Part shown: positions 42,994-52,055 of the stretch, piece after piece
How positions within the stretch are numbered: position 1 is the first letter of the stretch
How the letters are laid out: each line of letters opens with the position of its first letter
Source of the DNA: Bacillota bacterium
Lineage (GTDB): Bacteria; Bacillota; Clostridia; Oscillospirales; Acutalibacteraceae
DNA length: 64,000 bases
NCBI GenBank assembly: GCA_023458755.1
Contig: JAEWYE010000078.1
Coordinates: forward strand, 10,382 to 74,381
Direction: 5' to 3'
The notes under the pieces: generated by a model
What the model was told of the DNA's origin: nothing
Database searches by the model: none
Seen by the model: the letters and a program-made list of their open reading frames with translations, nothing else
Translations under genes and position numbers: made by a program

Positions 42994-43989
42994 TTATAAA
43001 ATGATTTCTCCCACAAAATTGGTTGCGAACAGTCTGCGAATCTCCGCGCTGTCCGCCGTCTGCCCTAAGCACCACATGAGTTTGGTCACAGCGGCTTCAG
43101 TCGTCATATCGTAACTTGGGATCACGCCCTTTTCCAGTACCATTTTTCCGGTCTGATAAATGGAAAAGTCGCTGCGCTCATACAGGCACTGGCTGCAAAC
43201 TACAACCGAGATGCCGCTGTCTACAATCGTTTGCAGCTTGGAAATCAGGTCGCGGTGAATAAAATGCAGGCCGCCCGCGCCAAACGCTTCAATAATGATG
43301 CCTTTGTAATTCATGTTCAGCAGCATGTCAAAAATCTGCGGATTCAGTCCGGGTGTTAATTTAATCAGAAAAACCTGATTGTCTAAATTGTCTTTCAGTA
43401 CGCAGCCGCCCTGTATTTTGGGGAGAATTTCGCGGTTGATTTTTAGCCCTCCCGCATCTACGGTGGCAACGCAGGGACTGTTCACACTTTCAAACGCATC
43501 AAAACCGGTTGTACGAACCTTTACCGCGCGCGTACCCAATATGATTTTATGGTCAAACGCCAGAAAAACGCCGCCGATTCCGGTTACCGCCATCGCAAAG
43601 GCACAGCGCAGATTCTCCATTGCGTCGGTCAGCGGGTGCAAAAGCGGAAGCTGCGAACCGGTTATCACCACCGGAACAGGAATGTTCTGCAGCATAAACG
43701 AGAGCATAGCGGACGTATACGCCATCGTGTCAGTGCCGTGCGTGACCACAATGCCGTCGTACTTTTGATACGCGCGGTAGATGCTGCGCGCAATTAACTG
43801 CCATTCTTCGGGCTGAATATTGGAACTGTCCAAATGCAGGATGTCCTCGGCGTCCACGTCGTAAATCTCGTTCATGCCGCCCATCAACTGAAAGATACGC
43901 TTGCCGTCAATTGCCGGAATCAGCCCGTCTTCACTCGGCTGAGAAGCAATCGTTCCGCCGGTGGATAATAATAAAATTCGTTTTTTCAT
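42994..43989 (-). CDS. ansA: Type I (cytosolic) L-asparaginase
   Basis: A 331-residue asparaginase with the two catalytic threonine regions LLSTGGTIASQ near the N-terminus and VVTHGTDTMAYTSAML near residue 85. No signal peptide, so it is the cytosolic AnsA type that hydrolyses asparagine to aspartate and ammonia. It lies downstream of yifB on the same strand with a 132-base gap, so it may have its own promoter. Confidence 0.94.
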   Translation of the reverse strand: MKKRILLLSTGGTIASQPSEDGLIPAIDGKRIFQLMGGMNEIYDVDAEDILHLDSSNIQPEEWQLIARSIYRAYQKYDGIVVTHGTDTMAYTSAMLSFMLQNIPVPVVITGSQLPLLHPLTDAMENLRCAFAMAVTGIGGVFLAFDHKIILGTRAVKVRTTGFDAFESVNSPCVATVDAGGLKINREILPKIQGGCVLKDNLDNQVFLIKLTPGLNPQIFDMLLNMNYKGIIIEAFGAGGLHFIHRDLISKLQTIVDSGISVVVCSQCLYERSDFSIYQTGKMVLEKGVIPSYDMTTEAAVTKLMWCLGQTADSAEIRRLFATNFVGEIIL

Positions 43990-44121
43990 GGTGTTTCTAA
44001 ATGCCTTTCGGAAAGAAAATGTTCGTACGCGGGCAGTATGTGTTATCGAAACCTTGTGTTTATAGGTATTGATACAGACTTTTATTGCAGATTAGTATTA
44101 TCTATAGAATAGCTTGTCTAT

Positions 44122-45660
44122 TTACAGCTCTTTCATCCAGTACTTGCGGTCAAGACTGCGGTATTGCACAGCTTCGGCGGCGTGTTTTGCCTCAATGGTT
44201 TCACTGCCGTCCAAATCGGCAATGGTGCGCGAAACCTTCAGCACGCGGTCATAGGCTCTTGCCGAAAGTCCCAGCTTTTGAAACGCCGTTTTCAGCAGAC
44301 TGCGCCCCGCGTCGCTCAAATGGCAGACTTCATGCAGCATGTCCGGAGTAATGCGCGCGTTGCAGGTAATCGCGGTGCCTTTGAACCGTTCGTTTTGAAT
44401 AGCTCTTGCGGCGTTTACGCGTTTTTTGATTTCGGCGGAGCTTTCCGCCTTTTGGTCGGAGGAAAGGTCGTCAAATTCAACCGGAGGAACTTCCACATGT
44501 AAATCGAGCCGGTCAAGCAAAGGGCCGGAAACACGGGACAAATACCGTGAGACCGCGTTGGCGGAGCAGGTACAGGGCTTTGTGGGATGCCCGAAATAGC
44601 CGCAGGGGCAAGGGTTCATAGCGGCGACCAGCATGACCGAACAGGGGTACGAAACGGAACCGCTTACGCGTGAAATCGTAACGGTGCCGTCCTCAATCGG
44701 CTGTCGAAGAACCTCCATGGCGCTGCGGCTGAATTCCGGAAGCTCATCCAAAAACAGTACGCCGTTGTGCGCCAGCGAAATTTCGCCTGGTTTCGGTACA
44801 CTGCCGCCGCCGGACAGTCCGGCAGGCGAAACGGTGTGATGGGGCGAACGGAACGGGCGTGTCTGAATCAGGGAAACGCCGTTCGGTATCACGCCGGCGA
44901 TAGAGTGAATTTTACTTGTTTCAATCGTTTCTTCAAACGTCATATCCGGCAGAATGGACGGCAAACGCTTTGCCAACATACTTTTTCCAGAGCCGGGCGG
45001 GCCGATCAGCATCACGTTATGTCCGCCGCTTGCCGCAATCTCCAACGCGCGCTTCGCTTCGAACTGACCGCGTACCTCCGAAAAGTCGGGCAGAGGAAGC
45101 AACGTGTTTTCAGCTGCGGTTTTTGGTTCGGTGGGGGTAAGCTCCTGCCTGCCGGTCAAGTGGTCGAGCAGTTCCGTTAAATTCCGGACTCCGAATACCT
45201 TCAGCCCTTGTACGACCGCGCCTTCCAGAGCATTTTCCGCCGGAACATACAATTTGACAAAACCGGCCTCTTTCGCTTTGATTGCCATGGGCAGAACGCC
45301 CTTTATCGGATGCAGATCGCCGCTCAGCGAAAGCTCACCGAGAAACACGCTGTCTTCCAAATTTACCGAAAGCTGATTGCTCGCAATCAGCAGAGCAATG
45401 AGTACCGGCAAATCATAAATCGGCCCCTCTTTGCGTTTGTCCGCGGGTGCAAGATTCATGGTAATGCGGCTGACCGGATAATCGAATCCGCAGTTTTTCA
45501 GCGCGGAACGCACGCGGTCACGCGATTCCTTTACAGATTGGTCGGGCAAGCCGACAAGGTCAAACGACGGCAGTCCGGTGGATAAATCCGCTTCCACTTC
45601 CACCACAAAAGCCTCCATGCCGTACAGCCCCATGCTGTGCAAACGCGAAACCATAGCCAT
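44122..45660 (-). CDS. YifB/ComM-family Mg-chelatase-like AAA+ ATPase
   Basis: A 512-residue protein. An N-terminal Lon-like domain (GLPSFDLVGLPDQSVKESRDRVRSAL) is followed by an AAA+ module with Walker A GPPGSGKSMLAKRLPS and Walker B LFLDELPEF. A zinc-binding CPCGYFGHPTKPCTC stretch and a C-terminal Mg-chelatase domain follow. ComM homologues are hexameric branch-migration helicases used in natural transformation. Two other competence-like genes (comFB, the ComEC-like hydrolase) are elsewhere in the window, but no DNA-uptake operon. Confidence 0.93.
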   Translation of the reverse strand: MAMVSRLHSMGLYGMEAFVVEVEADLSTGLPSFDLVGLPDQSVKESRDRVRSALKNCGFDYPVSRITMNLAPADKRKEGPIYDLPVLIALLIASNQLSVNLEDSVFLGELSLSGDLHPIKGVLPMAIKAKEAGFVKLYVPAENALEGAVVQGLKVFGVRNLTELLDHLTGRQELTPTEPKTAAENTLLPLPDFSEVRGQFEAKRALEIAASGGHNVMLIGPPGSGKSMLAKRLPSILPDMTFEETIETSKIHSIAGVIPNGVSLIQTRPFRSPHHTVSPAGLSGGGSVPKPGEISLAHNGVLFLDELPEFSRSAMEVLRQPIEDGTVTISRVSGSVSYPCSVMLVAAMNPCPCGYFGHPTKPCTCSANAVSRYLSRVSGPLLDRLDLHVEVPPVEFDDLSSDQKAESSAEIKKRVNAARAIQNERFKGTAITCNARITPDMLHEVCHLSDAGRSLLKTAFQKLGLSARAYDRVLKVSRTIADLDGSETIEAKHAAEAVQYRSLDRKYWMKEL

Positions 45661-46129
45661 TCCCCCATGTAATCACATATTGACATTATACCCCTATTGT
45701 AATTACGAATCAAGAAGAAAAGCACAACATATTGACGAAACGAGTGTGGTGTTGTTTGTTTGCCTTTTGCAACTGCAAGGATTGATATTACAAATGCATG
45801 GGGATATTTAAGAAGGGCGAACAAGAAAATATTATAAATTTATAACCAAAAAAATTAAATTGTTTTAAATAATTATATAAAAGGAGAAGGCGGACAAATC
45901 GACCAATTGATTTGGCAGACTTCTATGTTATCCCGTATATAGTAAATGCTATACAATAAAAAAATACGCTATGTTAGGAAATTAGAATTGTAAAGTATAA
46001 ACAAGTAGGTGACTTAATCTTTTTCCTAGTAAATGTTTCGCGAAACTCGTCGATATATGTCATATTAAAGCAAACTGTCTCAATATCGTTACAATTTTAT
46101 ATCGCAACAAATGCTGGAGGAGTTAAAAA
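45661..46129. other. Intergenic region upstream of the chemoreceptor gene
   Basis: A 469-base AT-rich stretch without a convincing gene. An AAGGAGAAGGCGG sequence near 45883 resembles a ribosome site but no sizeable frame follows. The sigma-28 promoter lies at 46030-46056. No riboswitch consensus was recognised. Confidence 0.55.
46030..46056 (+). promoter_or_regulatory. Sigma-28 (SigD) promoter of the chemoreceptor gene
   Basis: TAAA (46030-46033), 15 bases, then GTCGATAT (46049-46056), against the TAAA-N15-GCCGATAA consensus. The spacer holds the palindrome TTTCGCGAAA. Confidence 0.8.
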
Positions 46130-47860
46130 ATGTCTATTAAAAACCTTAAAGTTTCAAAAAAGTTATTGCTAATCGTTGTCCCGGCAATTTTGGCACTTGT
46201 TGTTCTTCTCATTTATTTTATCTATCGTTCCAATGCCATTAATGAAGAATCCAAAAAAGCACTGTATGATGAAACTTTCGTCAGCACGTCAGATGTTTTG
46301 AATGCAGACAGAGATTATTATCAAGCTGCTATTGCAGAAAAGGAACTTTACCTCAGCGGAAAAAATTTGACTGCGGATAAAAAGAAGGAACTTGTTAATT
46401 CCTATAAAGAGAATGTACAGCAAGTTCAAGACCGTATTACCGGAGCGCTGAACAATGTAAAAGAGAATAAAGAGCTCTACAGCGTTTTTGTCCATCCTAC
46501 TGCAAAGCAGACCATGCAGCAGCTAGGGGACGAGTTTCAAAAGGAATTCAAAACTTGGCAGGGGGATTACAATGTAGAAGAAGGCACAGGGGACATGATC
46601 GCTAGGTTAAAGGACTTTGATACCGTCAGAGACAAAATTAACCTCATGGGAGAACTTCTTGATAAGTATGCAAACACAAGATCGGTACAAATTGAAAATG
46701 ACGTAAGAAACAGTATTATCGTATCTGTTGCCATTATTTCCGCCGTTATTCTTTTCATCCTGATTCTTGCCATTATCATTATTCGCTATTTGCAAAGCAA
46801 CATCAAGTATATTTCCGGCATCAGCAATCGCATTGCACAAGGCGAGCTCTCAATGAAAATTGACGAAACAAAGATATCGCGCGACGAAATCGGTCAGCTT
46901 TGCGGTGCAACCGGGCAAATACTTATGCAACTCAATAACTATGTTTCCTATATTAACGAAATCACGCAGGTGCTAGATACCATGGCAAACGGCGACATGC
47001 GTATTACATTGCAGAATGACTACACGGGAGAATTTTCTGCTATTAAAGACGCATTAATTCGAATCTCGTCGTCACTCAATCAAACGCTGTCCGCGATTGT
47101 GGCTTCTTCGGAGCAGGTCGATTCAGGTGCAAAGCAGGTTTCTAATGGCGCTCAGGCACTTGCACAAGGGGCTACGGAACAGGCTAGCACCATTGAGGAG
47201 CTTTCTGCATCGATTGAAGATGTTTCACAGGGTGTGCGCACAAATGCCGACAACGTTCGTCAGGCAGCAGATTATGTGGGGCAAACGGTATTGGGCGTTG
47301 AAGAGAGCAATACATACATGAAACAGATGTTGGCTTCGATGAAGGATATTGATCAAGCATCCGGTGAAATCGGTAAAATTATTAAGGTAATTGATGACAT
47401 TGCGTTCCAAACAAATATTTTGGCTCTCAATGCTGCGGTCGAGGCTGCAAGGGCAGGGTCTGCTGGAAAAGGATTTGCCGTTGTGGCAGATGAGGTTCGC
47501 AATCTTGCCAGCAAATCTGCCGCTGCCGCAAAGCAAACAACTGTGTTGATTGAAGGCTCTATTCAAGCAGTTGCCGGAGGCTCCAAAATTGCAGAAAATA
47601 CAGCAAAAGCGCTTGAAGACGTTTCTGCCAAAACCGCACAGATAAAGAAAATTATCACTAAGATTGACCAGGCTTCATCCGCTCAGGCAGTGGCTGTTGC
47701 ACAAATCACGCAGGGATTGGAACAAGTCTCCGCTGTTGTGCAAACAAATTCAGCTACCGCAGAAGAAAGTGCCGCTGCCAGCGAAGAACTTTCCGGTCAG
47801 TCGGCAGTGCTTTACAGTGAAGTTGAAAAGTTTAAACTGGACAAGAACGCGAATAATTGA
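46130..47860 (+). CDS. Methyl-accepting chemotaxis protein
   Basis: A 576-residue chemoreceptor. A first membrane helix (about 13-31) is followed by an extracellular helical sensor (about 32-190, likely a four-helix bundle), a second helix (about 193-217), a HAMP domain and a long signalling coiled coil. The hairpin tip VIDDIAFQTNILALNAAVEAA is the CheA/CheW contact region and DEVRNLASKSA flanks it. The ligand is unknown. The gene follows a sigma-28 promoter, as expected for the motility regulon. GGAGGAG precedes the ATG. Confidence 0.95.
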   Translation: MSIKNLKVSKKLLLIVVPAILALVVLLIYFIYRSNAINEESKKALYDETFVSTSDVLNADRDYYQAAIAEKELYLSGKNLTADKKKELVNSYKENVQQVQDRITGALNNVKENKELYSVFVHPTAKQTMQQLGDEFQKEFKTWQGDYNVEEGTGDMIARLKDFDTVRDKINLMGELLDKYANTRSVQIENDVRNSIIVSVAIISAVILFILILAIIIIRYLQSNIKYISGISNRIAQGELSMKIDETKISRDEIGQLCGATGQILMQLNNYVSYINEITQVLDTMANGDMRITLQNDYTGEFSAIKDALIRISSSLNQTLSAIVASSEQVDSGAKQVSNGAQALAQGATEQASTIEELSASIEDVSQGVRTNADNVRQAADYVGQTVLGVEESNTYMKQMLASMKDIDQASGEIGKIIKVIDDIAFQTNILALNAAVEAARAGSAGKGFAVVADEVRNLASKSAAAAKQTTVLIEGSIQAVAGGSKIAENTAKALEDVSAKTAQIKKIITKIDQASSAQAVAVAQITQGLEQVSAVVQTNSATAEESAAASEELSGQSAVLYSEVEKFKLDKNANN

Positions 47861-47884
47861 TTTATTAGTTCCAGTGCAATTAAA

Positions 47885-47926
47885 AAAGCTGCCGGAGCAA
47901 CAAAATGCTTCGGTAGCTTTCTTTGT
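47885..47926. terminator. Bidirectional terminator between the chemoreceptor gene and lrgB
   Basis: A 15-base stem with two G-U pairs (47885-47899 with 47906-47920), T-rich on both exits. Confidence 0.85.
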
Positions 47927-47937
47927 GCTTTGAATTT

Positions 47938-48615
47938 TCAAATAAACAAGGACAACAGCACAGTAAGAATACCGGATACACAAAGGGACAGCCCGCTCAT
48001 CGCGCCCTGAATTTCACCCAACTCAATAGCTTTTGAGGTTCCCACAGCATGGCTGCACGCGCCGATTGCCACACCTGCCGCAATGGGGTTATCGACCCGA
48101 AAGACTTTAATCAGCACTGGTGCTAAAATCGCGCCTAAAATCCCTGTAATGATGACAGCCGCCACGGTCACCGGCACAATTCCGCCGCCCTGCCGAGAAA
48201 TTTCCATGGCAATCGGTGTGGTGACGGACTTCGGCAGCATCGAAATGGTCAGTTTATCGTCCAGATGAAAGGCTTTGCAGAGCAGGAATGCGCTCGTCAT
48301 AGAGGTAAGCGCCCCGGCCAGACATCCGATTAAAATCGGCAGAAAATGCTTTTTTAAGATTTCAATTTGCTTGTAAACAGATAAAGCAAGCACAACGGTC
48401 GCGGGGGCGAGGAACATGGTGATAATATCCCCGCCCGCGTTAAAACTTTTCAGCGGGATATGAAATGCCTTTAAAATCACAATCACCAGCGCAATTGCGA
48501 TAAGCAAAGGATTGGCGACGGGGGACTTCACCTTTTTGTTGATTTCTACGCCCAAGGCGAATGCCGCGATGCAAAGAACAATGCCGAAGAGCGGCGAAGA
48601 CAGAACGGTATTCAT
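47938..48615 (-). CDS. lrgB: LrgB/CidB-family membrane protein
   Basis: A 225-residue polytopic membrane protein with the LrgB landmark SMLPKSVTTPIAMEISRQGGG and GACSHAVGTSKAIELGE. LrgB works with the holin-like LrgA; roles proposed include control of murein hydrolase activity and export or uptake of pyruvate or glycolate-type metabolites. It follows lrgA after 53 bases, same strand. GGAG precedes the ATG. Confidence 0.93.
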   Translation of the reverse strand: MNTVLSSPLFGIVLCIAAFALGVEINKKVKSPVANPLLIAIALVIVILKAFHIPLKSFNAGGDIITMFLAPATVVLALSVYKQIEILKKHFLPILIGCLAGALTSMTSAFLLCKAFHLDDKLTISMLPKSVTTPIAMEISRQGGGIVPVTVAAVIITGILGAILAPVLIKVFRVDNPIAAGVAIGACSHAVGTSKAIELGEIQGAMSGLSLCVSGILTVLLSLFI

Positions 48616-48668
48616 GCGAATTCTCCTAGTATGAATGAAAGATTTGAGGGGGTCCGTTGTTTCTAGAA

Positions 48669-49070
48669 TCAGGTCTGACTTTCTTGTATATCTGTTTTGT
48701 CGGTATCTTTTCCGCTTTGCAGTTTATCCTGTAAACGGATCACCAACATAACGGTTCGGGAGGCCGCTGCGAATGTCAGAACCATAGTGACGAGACAAAC
48801 AAGCAAAAGCTGCAAAATGCTGTTTGCCACATAGCTGTAGTTGCTTAAAATGCCCACTCCTGCGGGAATAAAGAAAAATGCCATGTTTTTCAACAAGAAA
48901 TTGCTATTTTTCTCAATGTGGTGCGGCTTCAGAATTTGCAGGCACAGCAGAATCAGCAGCAGAATCATGCCGATCACACTGGACGGTACCGCGAACGGCA
49001 GGCAGGCGGACAATAGCTGTCCGATTAGGCATACAGCGAAAACAACGCCGAGTTCTAGTATAATTTCCAC
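48669..49070 (-). CDS. lrgA: LrgA/CidA-family holin-like protein
   Basis: A 133-residue protein with four membrane helices and the conserved segment CLIGQLLSACLPFAVPSSVIGM. A polar Lys/Asp tail ends the protein. It forms the lrgAB operon with the next gene. The start is GTG at 49070, with AAAGGAG upstream. No LytTR regulator gene is adjacent, so control may be from elsewhere. Confidence 0.92.
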   Translation of the reverse strand: MEIILELGVVFAVCLIGQLLSACLPFAVPSSVIGMILLLILLCLQILKPHHIEKNSNFLLKNMAFFFIPAGVGILSNYSYVANSILQLLLVCLVTMVLTFAAASRTVMLVIRLQDKLQSGKDTDKTDIQESQT

Positions 49071-49334
49071 GATTTAGTCTCCTTTTGAGTAATATTGAAA
49101 AAATTCTATCCGAATACGCGCTTCGCCGGGGCGCAAGATTTTGAACGCTTTCTTGCAAAAAAGCTAGCACTTTTGCAGATAATAAAATCATATGATGCAG
49201 TTGTTTATCAATATTTATATTAGATATTCGTATTGCTTTGCATATAAATAGGCAAACAAATAGAGTATAGCGGTATCACACTTCCTTGTCAAATGAAAAC
49301 CTAGACTGTCATTGAGCTTTTTATGACCGGATGG

Positions 49335-49387
49335 TTGACAGAAATGCAATTCTGCTTTATACTAAGTTTAAAACAGAACATATGTTC
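49335..49387 (+). promoter_or_regulatory. dinB promoter with LexA (SOS) box
   Basis: TTGACA (49335-49340) and TATACT (49358-49363) with a 17-base spacer, followed by GAACATATGTTC (49376-49387), a perfect Gram-positive LexA/DinR operator (GAAC-N4-GTTC). The operator lies just after the expected transcription start, so LexA should block it until DNA damage. Confidence 0.92.
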
Positions 49388-49426
49388 AACAACATATCCG
49401 ATTTCTTTTCGATTGGGGGTGAAAAA

Positions 49427-50650
49427 ATGGAAAAAACGATTCTGCACTGTGATCTCAATAATTTTTTTGCATCGGTGGAATGCCGTGACCACCCGGAGTA
49501 CGCCGGGCATCCGGTGGCGGTTTGCGGCAGCGCGGAAGACCGTCACGGTATTGTTCTGGCCAAAAACGAACAGGCAAAAAAGTTCGGCGTGAAAACCGCC
49601 GAACCCATTTGGCAGGCACAGCGCAAATGTCCCGGTTTGGTGCTGGCATCCCCACATTTTGACCGTTATCTGGCAGCTTCCAGACAGGTGCGCGAACTCT
49701 ACCTCCGCTTTACCGATCAGGTGGAGCCTTTCGGCATTGATGAATGCTGGCTGGATGTAACCGGAAGCCGCCGCCTGTTCGGCACCGGATTTGAAATTGC
49801 GGAACATCTGCGTGCTTTGGTAAAGCAGGAGGTTGGGCTGACCATCTCCGTGGGTGTCAGCTTTAACAAGATTTTTGCAAAACTTGCGAGCGACCTCAAA
49901 AAGCCGGATGCCACAACGGTGATTACACAGGAAAATTTCAAACAGAAAATCTGGTCATTGCCCGCGAATTACCTGCTGGGCGTTGGCCGCGCCACCGATA
50001 AACAGCTTTGGAGCATGGGCATTACCACAATCGGTGAACTGGCGCAAACCGAGGAAAAGTACCTGACCGCCGCATTAGGAAAGGCAGGGCAGGAACTTTG
50101 GACAAATGCCAACGGGCTGAACCGTTCGCCCGTTCAGGTGGAAGACGAAAATGAGCCGCCCAAAAGTGTGGGCAACAGCATTACCTGCGTGCATGATTTA
50201 CAAACCGAAGAGGAGGTCTGGCACGTTTTTCTTTATCTGGCCGAAAAAATTTCCCGACGGATGCGTGCGGCAAATTTGGTTGCTTCCGGTATCCAAATTT
50301 CCGTCAAGGATAATCTTCTTCACGTAGAACAGCATCAGCTTCAGTTGGAGTGGCCGACTCGCCTTAGCCGGAATCTTGCGGAAAACGCGCGGGAGTTGTT
50401 CCGAAACGGGTATAACTGGCGGCATCCGGTTCGCGCGCTCGGCATCTGTGCGATTTCGCTTTTGTCGGACAATTGCGCCTGTCAGGCTTCGTTTTTTCAT
50501 AATACCGCGCTGGATGAAAGGCTGGAAACACTGGAAACGAATGTCGAGGCGGTGTGCGGCAAATTTGGCAAGGGAGCGGTGGTACGTGCTTCTCTTATGA
50601 ATGGCATTCCGGTTCCGCGGGAAACGTCGAAAAATAAGGGGAATCAATAA
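49427..50650 (+). CDS. dinB: DNA polymerase IV (Y family)
   Basis: A 407-residue translesion polymerase. Palm motifs are LHCDLNNFFASVECRDHP (first catalytic Asp) and FGIDECWLDVTGS (second catalytic Asp-Glu); the first block reads DLNNFF rather than the common DMDAFF. A helix-hairpin-helix region (LGVGRATDKQLWSMGI) and the little-finger domain follow. The ATG at 49427 follows GGGGGTG; the longer frame from 49331 would start within the promoter. The SOS box upstream indicates damage induction. Confidence 0.94.
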   Translation: MEKTILHCDLNNFFASVECRDHPEYAGHPVAVCGSAEDRHGIVLAKNEQAKKFGVKTAEPIWQAQRKCPGLVLASPHFDRYLAASRQVRELYLRFTDQVEPFGIDECWLDVTGSRRLFGTGFEIAEHLRALVKQEVGLTISVGVSFNKIFAKLASDLKKPDATTVITQENFKQKIWSLPANYLLGVGRATDKQLWSMGITTIGELAQTEEKYLTAALGKAGQELWTNANGLNRSPVQVEDENEPPKSVGNSITCVHDLQTEEEVWHVFLYLAEKISRRMRAANLVASGIQISVKDNLLHVEQHQLQLEWPTRLSRNLAENARELFRNGYNWRHPVRALGICAISLLSDNCACQASFFHNTALDERLETLETNVEAVCGKFGKGAVVRASLMNGIPVPRETSKNKGNQ

Positions 50651-50663
50651 CGGTTTCCCGGGC

Positions 50664-50677
50664 ATACTATATAGTAT
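50664..50677. promoter_or_regulatory. 14-bp palindrome ATACTATATAGTAT, second copy
   Basis: A perfect palindrome 14 bases after dinB and about 175 bases before the sigma-factor gene; the same 14-mer is the core of the palindrome at 37373-37390. Likely operator, regulator unknown. Confidence 0.5.
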
Positions 50678-50781
50678 CTGTGATTTGTTCTTTTTTGTTT
50701 ATATAAGCATTAAAAATGTTAATATAATGTTGTTATCTCATTATAAACAGAATGTTTTTTGCAATTTTCATAAAAAATCAG

Positions 50782-50810
50782 TTGACTTACTCGAAATAAT
50801 AGGTTATGAT
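50782..50810 (+). promoter_or_regulatory. Promoter of the SigH-like sigma factor gene
   Basis: TTGACT (50782-50787) and TATGAT (50805-50810) with a 17-base spacer, about 35 bases before the coding start. Confidence 0.65.
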
Positions 50811-50850
50811 AATAAAAGCGGAACAAATGTGATACCATGAGGTGTTCGGC

Positions 50851-51441
50851 TTGCTTAACGAAATGTCGGGTTATACCGATGATCAGCTTGTATCGCTTGT
50901 CAGCAATGGCAGCGCGGATGCTTTTGTAGAATTAACCGGTCGGTATTTATCCCTGATACGGGCAAAGGCAGCTCCGTTTCGCAGCTCCATGTTGGAAACG
51001 GATGATTTGTGCCAAGAAGGTTTGCTCGGATTGTTCAGTGCAGCGCGCAGCTATCAAAGCGGCGGAAAGGCAAGTTTTCGAACGTATGCCGGCGTGTGTA
51101 TTACCAACCGTATTATTACCGCATACCGCACAGCGGCCGGTCATAAGAATTTTCCCCTTAACAATTCTCTTTCTCTTAATGATAATCCCGATTTGGATTT
51201 GGATGTGCGCTTACCTCTCGATTTGGTTGCGAACCCCGAAACTTTGCTTATCGACCGTGAGAATTTAGAAATTGTAAAAAAGCATATCAAACAAACTTTA
51301 TCTAAAATGGAACAGCAGGTTCTTTTCTTATATTTAAGCGGTTACAGTTATGCGGAAATTTCCGCAAATCTGCATATCACTGTAAAAGCGGCGGATAACG
51401 CGATTCAGCGTGTTCGGCGTAAACTAGCGGAACCATTTTAG
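50851..51441 (+). CDS. RNA polymerase sigma factor, SigH-like (sigma-70 family)
   Basis: A protein of about 196 residues with region 2 (DDLCQEGLLGLFSAARSYQ, FRTYAGVCITNRIITAYR) and region 4 helix-turn-helix (LYLSGYSYAEISANLHITVKAADNAIQRVR), and no region 3 domain. The length and the ITNRII pattern resemble SigH of sporulation and competence more than ECF factors; that assignment is moderate. TTG at 50851 is preferred because TGAGG lies 8 bases upstream; a GTG at 50842 overlaps that site. Confidence 0.82.
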   Translation: MLNEMSGYTDDQLVSLVSNGSADAFVELTGRYLSLIRAKAAPFRSSMLETDDLCQEGLLGLFSAARSYQSGGKASFRTYAGVCITNRIITAYRTAAGHKNFPLNNSLSLNDNPDLDLDVRLPLDLVANPETLLIDRENLEIVKKHIKQTLSKMEQQVLFLYLSGYSYAEISANLHITVKAADNAIQRVRRKLAEPF

Positions 51442-51451
51442 TTTAGTAATA

Positions 51452-51516
51452 TGCCCCGGTAGCTTAAATTAGAGCGTTGGTAATCAAAGGCGGCGGTTTA
51501 AATCCGTCTACGGGCA
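51452..51516 (+). pseudogene. Degenerate tRNA-like sequence
   Basis: TGCCC at the start and GGGCA at the end pair like an acceptor end. GCTT-AAATTA-GAGC resembles a D arm, and GGCGG-TTTAAAT-CCGTC a T arm with a 7-base loop. The segment between is about 7 bases too short for a full anticodon arm plus variable loop, and no CCA is encoded. It is probably a decayed tRNA or tRNA fragment. Confidence 0.4.
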
Positions 51517-51549
51517 AATATCTATAATCCAAAAGCGAGGTAAAATCAA

Positions 51550-51825
51550 ATGTACGAAGACAAAACTCTCATCTGCAAAGAATGTGGCAGTGAATTCGTT
51601 TTCACAGCCGGCGAGCAGGAATTCTATGCTTCTAAAGGTTTCGTAAATGAGCCGCAAAGATGCAAAGCCTGCCGTGACGCTCGCAAGAATGCTGCTAAGC
51701 CAGAGCGCGAAATGTTCACAGCTATTTGCGCATCTTGTGGCAAAGAAGCAAAGGTCCCCTTTAAGCCGCGCGAAGATCGCCCAGTATACTGCAGCGAATG
51801 CTTTGCAAAGATGAGGGAAGAATAA
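51550..51825 (+). CDS. Zinc-ribbon domain protein with two paired CxxC knuckles
   Basis: A 91-residue protein. The N-terminal half has CKECG, then CKACRDARK after about 33 residues, matching the small zinc-ribbon (zf-trcl) family; the C-terminal half has CASCGKEAKVPFKPREDRPVYCSEC, a second CxxC-x18-20-CxxC finger. Such proteins are common single-copy genes in clostridia with no known role; nucleic-acid or ribosome contact is a guess. A GCGAGG ribosome site precedes the ATG. Confidence 0.88.
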   Translation: MYEDKTLICKECGSEFVFTAGEQEFYASKGFVNEPQRCKACRDARKNAAKPEREMFTAICASCGKEAKVPFKPREDRPVYCSECFAKMREE

Positions 51826-51854
51826 GCGATAGATTTTCTTATTCATGACCAGAG

Positions 51855-51886
51855 TACCCCGGAGAAATCCGGGGTATTTATTTTTG
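51855..51886 (+). terminator. Intrinsic terminator after the zinc-ribbon gene
   Basis: A 9-base perfect stem TACCCCGGA / TCCGGGGTA with a 4-base loop and TTTATTTTT. Confidence 0.9.
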
Positions 51887-51907
51887 CCGAAAACTGTCGC
51901 TAATGTA

Positions 51908-51936
51908 TTGCAAACCATTGTAGCGGGTATTATAAT
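51908..51936 (+). promoter_or_regulatory. Promoter of the DUF1858 gene
   Basis: TTGCAA (51908-51913) and TATAAT (51931-51936), 17-base spacer. About 115 bases of leader precede the gene; no structure recognised. Confidence 0.7.
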
Positions 51937-52055
51937 AAATCATACGAACAGCAGCAAAGTATGTAGTCGGTTCATTTGAAAATAGGGCCAATCTCCATTC
52001 CTTGGATGCTTTCTAAAGTTAACTCACTATACCATAAAAATTGGAGGACACAAAA

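Noticed and set aside
45870..45930. Possible small gene or riboswitch after an AAGGAGAAGG sequence
   Set aside because: No frame of useful length follows and no riboswitch consensus could be matched by eye.
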